Below, one piece after another: positions 5,163 through 8,810 of a stretch of DNA of 8,810 nucleotides. The notes under the pieces were generated by a model. The model saw only the letters and a list, made by a program, of their open reading frames with translations. It did no database searches and was not told the DNA's origin. Origin of the DNA: Clostridium sp. UBA3947 (lineage in GTDB: Bacteria > Bacillota > Clostridia > Clostridiales > Clostridiaceae); the NCBI GenBank assembly GCA_002385545.1, contig DGDR01000195.1, positions 1 to 8,810 on the forward strand, read 5' to 3'. The translations under genes and the position numbers were made by a program. Position 1 is the stretch's first letter; the number at the start of each line of letters is the position of its first letter.

Positions 5163-6173
5163 GTGGGAGGAAGAAGATATAAAAAATCTTCTAAGGCGAC
5201 CAAGATAAAAAGATTTTTTATAAATATTTTTTTGTTTATAGCTGCGCAAATATTAGTTGGAATAGCTTTTAGTATGCCCATGGTATATTATGGCCCCTTT
5301 GAAACCATTAGAGAAGAACTGGTAAATACAGCAATGACGACCTTGAATCATCAATATATAGTTAAGTGGTTTTTAAGCGATGAAGTAATAAATGAAATAA
5401 TGAGTAAATCTAAGATAGATTATGAGGACAAGGAAAGCGATGTGGAGGCAATTGCTGTTTTTGATGATGAGGTGCAAAAGGATGAAAGCCAAGTTCAACT
5501 AATTAATATTAGCAATGATAAAATTAAGGGCTATATTCTTCTGGTAAAAAATCCTTCTATGGTAAGGCTAGCTACTACCGATAAAATAGGGGTTCGAGGT
5601 ATGAAGCTTCTAGATATGGTAAAGGCTAATAATGCCATAGGAGGCATCAATGCAGGAGGCTTTGGAGATGAAGGCGGTGTAGGTACCGGTGGAATCCCAA
5701 TGGGCTTGTTAATGAAGGATGGAGAGGTCCTATATGGAAATGAAAATCAAAAGTACTCCATAATAGCCTTTAATGAGGATTCAGTGTTGGTACTTGGAAG
5801 TTATACTATACAAGAGGCTAAGGAATTGAAAGTTAGAGATGCAGTAAGCTTTGGGCCATACCTGATAGTTAATGGAGAGCCTCTGATAAAGGGTAGTAGC
5901 AATGGTGGTTGGGGCTTAGCGCCTAGAACCGCTATAGGACAAAGAAGGGATGGCACTGTAATAATGCTTGTTATAGATGGTAGGCAGATTACCAGCTTGG
6001 GAGCCACTCTTCGAGATGTTCAAGATATTATGCTAGAGTATGGAGCCTATAACGCTGCCAATCTTGATGGAGGTTCCTCCACTACAATGGTTTATGAAAA
6101 TAGAATTGTAAATTCCCCTAGCAGTAAATACGGTCCTAGGGACTTACCTTCGGCCTTTATTATTACCAAATAG
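5163..6173 (+). CDS. Membrane-anchored phosphodiester glycosidase (NAGPA/DUF2233 domain)
   Basis: This 336-residue protein starts with GTG at 5163, seven bases after AGGGGG. A basic N-terminus is followed by one hydrophobic helix (about 18-42), so it is probably a type II membrane protein with its catalytic part outside. The C-terminal two-thirds carry the phosphodiester glycosidase pattern: GGINAGGF (160-167), VSFGPYLIVNGEPL, APRTAIG and the signature NLDGGSSTTM (300-309), ending PRDLPSAFI. The family includes the human enzyme that uncovers mannose-6-phosphate by removing GlcNAc. Bacterial members are thought to act on phosphodiester-linked sugars in surface polymers or exopolysaccharide. 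The precise substrate is unknown. It is the first gene of an operon; its stop codon overlaps the tadA ribosome site. The frame crosses a T7 run (5227-5233) without damage. Confidence 0.88.
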   Translation: MGGRRYKKSSKATKIKRFFINIFLFIAAQILVGIAFSMPMVYYGPFETIREELVNTAMTTLNHQYIVKWFLSDEVINEIMSKSKIDYEDKESDVEAIAVFDDEVQKDESQVQLINISNDKIKGYILLVKNPSMVRLATTDKIGVRGMKLLDMVKANNAIGGINAGGFGDEGGVGTGGIPMGLLMKDGEVLYGNENQKYSIIAFNEDSVLVLGSYTIQEAKELKVRDAVSFGPYLIVNGEPLIKGSSNGGWGLAPRTAIGQRRDGTVIMLVIDGRQITSLGATLRDVQDIMLEYGAYNAANLDGGSSTTMVYENRIVNSPSSKYGPRDLPSAFIITK

Positions 6174-6178
6174 GAAGG
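6172..6178 (+). promoter_or_regulatory. Ribosome binding site of tadA overlapping the upstream stop codon
   Basis: AGGAAGG shares its first two bases with the TAG stop of the glycosidase gene and lies seven bases before the ATG at 6186. It picks this ATG over the in-frame ATG four codons later and suggests coupled translation. Confidence 0.75.
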
Positions 6179-6185
6179 ATGGCCT

Positions 6186-6623
6186 ATGGTGGATTTTATG
6201 GAGGCAGCATTGGAGCAGGCAAGACTGGCCTATGATAAGGATGAGGTGCCTGTAGGTGCTGTAATTGTTAAGGATGGACAAATAATTGCTGCTGCTCACA
6301 ACTTAAAGGAAACCCTACAGGATGTAACAGCTCATGCAGAGATATTGGCCATAAGGAAGGCAGAGGCCCTTCTAAATAATTGGAGACTATCTGGCTGCAG
6401 TATGTATGTTACTCTTGAACCTTGTGCCATGTGTGCTGCAGCTATAGCACAAAGCAGAATAAGCAGATTGTACATAGGCGCTCCAGATATAGATAGGGGA
6501 GCTTGTGGATCTGTTATTAATATTATTGAAAATGACAGCATAAATAATCATGTAAAGGTATATTGGACATATAATGAAAACTGTAGTAAAATAATAACTA
6601 ATTTTTTTAGAAATAGGAGATGA
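6186..6623 (+). CDS. tadA: tRNA-specific adenosine deaminase TadA
   Basis: TadA converts A34 to inosine in the anticodon of tRNA-Arg(ACG), allowing one tRNA to read CGU, CGC and CGA. The 145-residue protein has the cytidine/deoxycytidylate deaminase fold. The zinc ligand and catalytic pair are in HAE (His50, Glu52), and the second zinc motif is PCAMC (Cys80, Cys83). EVPVGAVIVKDG near the N-terminus and TLEPCAMCAAAIAQSRI are typical of TadA rather than of cytidine or guanine deaminases. Length is slightly below the usual 150-170, with no key residue missing. It sits between the glycosidase (12 bases) and glgB (3 bases), clearly in one transcript. In many Firmicutes tadA instead precedes the SRP RNA and dnaX, which are absent here. 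Confidence 0.93.
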   Translation: MVDFMEAALEQARLAYDKDEVPVGAVIVKDGQIIAAAHNLKETLQDVTAHAEILAIRKAEALLNNWRLSGCSMYVTLEPCAMCAAAIAQSRISRLYIGAPDIDRGACGSVINIIENDSINNHVKVYWTYNENCSKIITNFFRNRR

Positions 6624-6626
6624 AAC

Positions 6627-8564
6627 ATGAGCAAGCAAATTAATAATTCTCTTCAAACCTTCGATTATAATGCATTTATAACGGGAAAACTTTTTAATTG
6701 TTATGATTACTTTGGATGTCATCTAGTGACTGAAAATGGAGTAGAGGGTGCAAGGTTTACCGTCTGGGCACCAGCCGCTAGAGAGGTTAGATTAGTAGGT
6801 AGTTTTAACTATTGGGACGGAAGTAATTACCTTATGGAAAAGGATGACAATGGAGTTTGGAGCCTCTTTGTAGAAGGGGTAACAGAAGGTGCCTACTATA
6901 TGTATGATATCCTTGGATACGAAGGGGAGAGGGTTTTAAAATCAGACCCTTATGGATTTTTCAGTCAGCTTCGTCCTGGAAATGCATCTATTGTAACCAA
7001 TTTGGATAAGTTTCAATGGACAGATGATAAATGGCTAGAGGAAAGGGCCAAAAAGAATTTATACAAAAGTCCAATAAATATTTATGAGGTTCACGCAGGC
7101 TCTTGGAAGATGCATCCTAATGGTAAGTTTTATAATTTCAGAGACCTAGCAGATCATTTAGTAAGTTATGTGCAGGACATGGGCTATACTCATATTGAAC
7201 TAATGCCTATAACAGAGCATCCTTTAGATGAATCTTGGGGTTATCAGACTATAGGATATTACTCCTTAACCAGCCGTTATGGGACTCCAGAAGACTTTAT
7301 GTATTTTGTAAACACCTGCCATGAGAAGGGCATAGGGGTTATAATGGACTGGGTGCCAGGCCATTATTGTAAGGATTTGCACGGACTTTATAAGTTCGAC
7401 GGCTCCTATTTATATGAAAGTCTTGATACTATAAAGAGAGAAAATTTCGACTGGGGAACAGCTAACTTTGACTTTGGCAAGGAGCATGTACATAGTTTCT
7501 TAATTTCTAATGCTTTATTCTGGTTAAAGAAATATCACTTAGACGGAATTAGAATAGATGCTGTTGCTAATATGATGTATTTGAATTACGGAATGAAGCA
7601 GGGAATGAACATAAAAAATAAATATGGTGGAGACGAAAACATTGATGCTTTAGAATTCCTTAAAAAGCTTAACGAAACAGTATTTGCTGAAATCCAAAAT
7701 CCACTTATGATGGCAGAGGATTCCTCTATAAAATCTATGGTTACTGCACCTACCTATTTAGGTGGAGTTGGCTTTAACTACAAGTGGAACATGGGTTGGA
7801 TGAACAGTATGTTAAAGTACGTGAAAAAGGACCCAGTTTATAGAAAATGGCACCATGATTGCATAACCTATACCATGACCTATACCTATACGGAAAACTT
7901 CGTTCTTCCACTTTCTCACGATGAAGTAGTTCATGGCAAGGGCTCACTTATCAATAAAATGAGCGGTGATTACTGGCAGAAGTTTGCTGGTTTAAGGCTG
8001 TTACTTGGCTACATGATGGGCCACCCAGGTAAAAAGCTTCTATTTATGGGTGGAGAGTTTGGACAGTTTTCAGAATGGAATTGCAAGAGAGAGTTAGACT
8101 GGATGTTGTTCCAATTCCCATCCCATCAGGAGCTACATCGATATGCTAGAGAACTAAATCACTTTTATAGACAGGAGAAGACCCTATGGGAGCTTGACCA
8201 TGATCCAGAAGGCTTTACATGGCTAGACTATGAAAATTATGAGCAAAGCATCATTGCCTTTATGAGAAAGGATGAAGCAGGGGATTACACAATTTTATTA
8301 TATAACTTCACTCCTGTGGTTTATTATGATTATAAAATTGGAGTGCCAGAGCTAACAGAGTATAGAGAGATATTTAATAGTGATGATTTCAAATACGGTG
8401 GTTCTGGCCAGATTGTGGATGGTGTGCTCCATGCCTTTGATGAAAAGTGGAAAGGTCAGCCTTATCATATAAAAACTAAAGTGCCACCATTGGCCTTTGT
8501 AGCTATTAAAGCTGTGGCTAAAAACAAGGATAAAATTGACAATTCAAAGTCAGAGGGAATCTAA
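6627..8564 (+). CDS. glgB: 1,4-alpha-glucan (glycogen) branching enzyme GlgB
   Basis: GlgB cuts alpha-1,4 glucan chains and re-attaches them by alpha-1,6 links to form branched glycogen in the cytoplasm. The 645-residue protein has a CBM48 module near the N-terminus (about 35-110, with FTVWAPAAREVRLVGSFNYW). A GH13 barrel follows, with NIYEVHAGSW, HPLDESWGYQ, DGIRIDAV (nucleophile Asp311), MAEDSS (acid/base Glu364) and SHDEVVHG (Asp432). A C-terminal beta domain ends the protein. All catalytic regions are intact. It has one N-terminal module, as in Bacillus-type GlgB, rather than the longer form of enteric bacteria. The ATG at 6627 follows AGGAGA (6615-6620), which touches the tadA stop (6621-6623). 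No glgC, glgA or glgP is in the window, so its partners are encoded elsewhere. Confidence 0.97.
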   Translation: MSKQINNSLQTFDYNAFITGKLFNCYDYFGCHLVTENGVEGARFTVWAPAAREVRLVGSFNYWDGSNYLMEKDDNGVWSLFVEGVTEGAYYMYDILGYEGERVLKSDPYGFFSQLRPGNASIVTNLDKFQWTDDKWLEERAKKNLYKSPINIYEVHAGSWKMHPNGKFYNFRDLADHLVSYVQDMGYTHIELMPITEHPLDESWGYQTIGYYSLTSRYGTPEDFMYFVNTCHEKGIGVIMDWVPGHYCKDLHGLYKFDGSYLYESLDTIKRENFDWGTANFDFGKEHVHSFLISNALFWLKKYHLDGIRIDAVANMMYLNYGMKQGMNIKNKYGGDENIDALEFLKKLNETVFAEIQNPLMMAEDSSIKSMVTAPTYLGGVGFNYKWNMGWMNSMLKYVKKDPVYRKWHHDCITYTMTYTYTENFVLPLSHDEVVHGKGSLINKMSGDYWQKFAGLRLLLGYMMGHPGKKLLFMGGEFGQFSEWNCKRELDWMLFQFPSHQELHRYARELNHFYRQEKTLWELDHDPEGFTWLDYENYEQSIIAFMRKDEAGDYTILLYNFTPVVYYDYKIGVPELTEYREIFNSDDFKYGGSGQIVDGVLHAFDEKWKGQPYHIKTKVPPLAFVAIKAVAKNKDKIDNSKSEGI

Positions 8565-8580
8565 ACACTAAGTTTTACCT

Positions 8581-8625
8581 ATTAAATAAGCTTGTTCTTA
8601 TTTTCCAAGGGCAAGCTTATTTAAT
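8581..8625 (+). terminator. Hairpin terminator after glgB
   Basis: ATTAAATAAGCTTG (8581-8594) pairs with CAAGCTTATTTAAT (8612-8625). The stem can be lengthened by five pairs, including two G-U, leaving a small loop. It starts 17 bases after the glgB stop. There is no long T run after it, so it is a moderate terminator or an mRNA-end stabiliser. It separates glgB from the tRNA gene. Confidence 0.6.
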
Positions 8626-8681
8626 ATCTATGGCTTTTAACTTTAATAGTAGTTGTTGTCAGTCTTATTATATTTTCTATA

Positions 8682-8710
8682 TTGAATTTAAAGATTAACT
8701 CTAGTATAAT
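8682..8710 (+). promoter_or_regulatory. Promoter of the tRNA-Ser gene
   Basis: TTGAAT (8682-8687) and TATAAT (8705-8710) are separated by 17 bases, close to the vegetative consensus. The expected start lies about 12 bases before the 5' end of the tRNA, leaving a short leader for RNase P to remove. Confidence 0.75.
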
Positions 8711-8728
8711 TTCTAATTGGGACTGTAA

Positions 8729-8810
8729 GGAGAGATGTCCGAGTGGTCGAAGGTGGCGGTCTCGAAAACCGCTGTACGGGTATAACCCGTACCGAGGGTT
8801 CAAATCCCTC
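8729..8810 (+). tRNA. tRNA-Ser, anticodon CGA (3' end cut by window edge)
   Basis: The gene begins with the acceptor strand GGAGAGA and the serine-typical TGTCCGAGTGG D-arm. The anticodon stem GCGGT/ACCGC (8756-8760 and 8768-8772) encloses the loop CTCGAAA, giving anticodon CGA at 8763-8765, which reads UCG. A long variable arm (TACGGG with CCCGTA) marks it as a class II tRNA. The T-arm, GAGGG-TTCAAAT-CCCTC, ends exactly at the last base. The 3' acceptor strand (expected TCTCTCC), the discriminator base and any encoded CCA lie outside the window. Confidence 0.95.

Noticed and set aside
5801..6007. Minus-strand open frame inside the glycosidase gene
   Set aside because: It is the antisense of a conserved domain, with no start signals.
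6624..6626. SRP RNA gene after tadA, as in Bacillus
   Set aside because: Only three bases separate tadA from glgB, so there is no room for it.
6332..6722. Minus-strand open frames across tadA and the glgB start
   Set aside because: They lie antisense to two firmly identified enzymes and show no family features.
8621..8803. Minus-strand open frame covering the tRNA region
   Set aside because: It runs antisense through the tRNA-Ser gene and its promoter and has no protein-like features.

Overview
The window is AT-rich DNA with A/G-rich Shine-Dalgarno sites, frequent AGA and ATA codons, several lipobox signal peptides and strong rho-independent hairpins. This points to a low-GC Firmicute, most likely a member of the Clostridia. 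Species cannot be read from the sequence.

Left part (1-2007): two divergent genes for secreted lipoproteins flank a roughly 360-base AT-rich spacer. The minus-strand gene (start 488, running off the left edge) has a lipobox followed by a Glu/Lys-rich and then Ser/Thr/Asn-rich tail. Its frame breaks at a run of seven A. The plus-strand gene (851-2007) encodes a lipobox plus two homologous tandem domains, and the second domain is out of frame with the first, again at a run of seven A. These may be switchable or decayed genes, or homopolymer sequencing errors; the sequence alone cannot decide.

Middle part (2008-3740): a gene-poor, eroded stretch around one intact gene, a calcineurin-like metallophosphoesterase (2355-3050). 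Around it lie a headless fragment of a small protein family (about 1997-2090, ending in a perfect hairpin terminator), a possible winged-helix remnant (2142-2288), a clearly decayed second phosphoesterase of the Ser/Thr-phosphatase type (about 3061-3377), and an intact 63-residue member of the same small family (3500-3691) closed by a strong terminator.

Right part (3807-8810): housekeeping and metabolic genes in good condition. A minus-strand Gfo/Idh/MocA oxidoreductase of the YvaA/IolW type (3807-4865) diverges from a tight plus-strand operon with a good promoter at 5107-5135: a membrane-anchored NAGPA-type phosphodiester glycosidase (5163-6173), tadA (6186-6623) and glgB (6627-8564). Spacing within the operon is 12 and 3 bases, and the ribosome sites of tadA and glgB overlap or touch the preceding stop codons. 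A hairpin follows glgB. A promoter then drives a class II tRNA-Ser with anticodon CGA, cut by the right edge of the window.

I see no CRISPR array, no intact transposase and no complete new multi-gene system. The most unusual signals are the paired A7 frame breaks in the two divergent lipoprotein genes and the cluster of gene remnants around the intact phosphoesterase.
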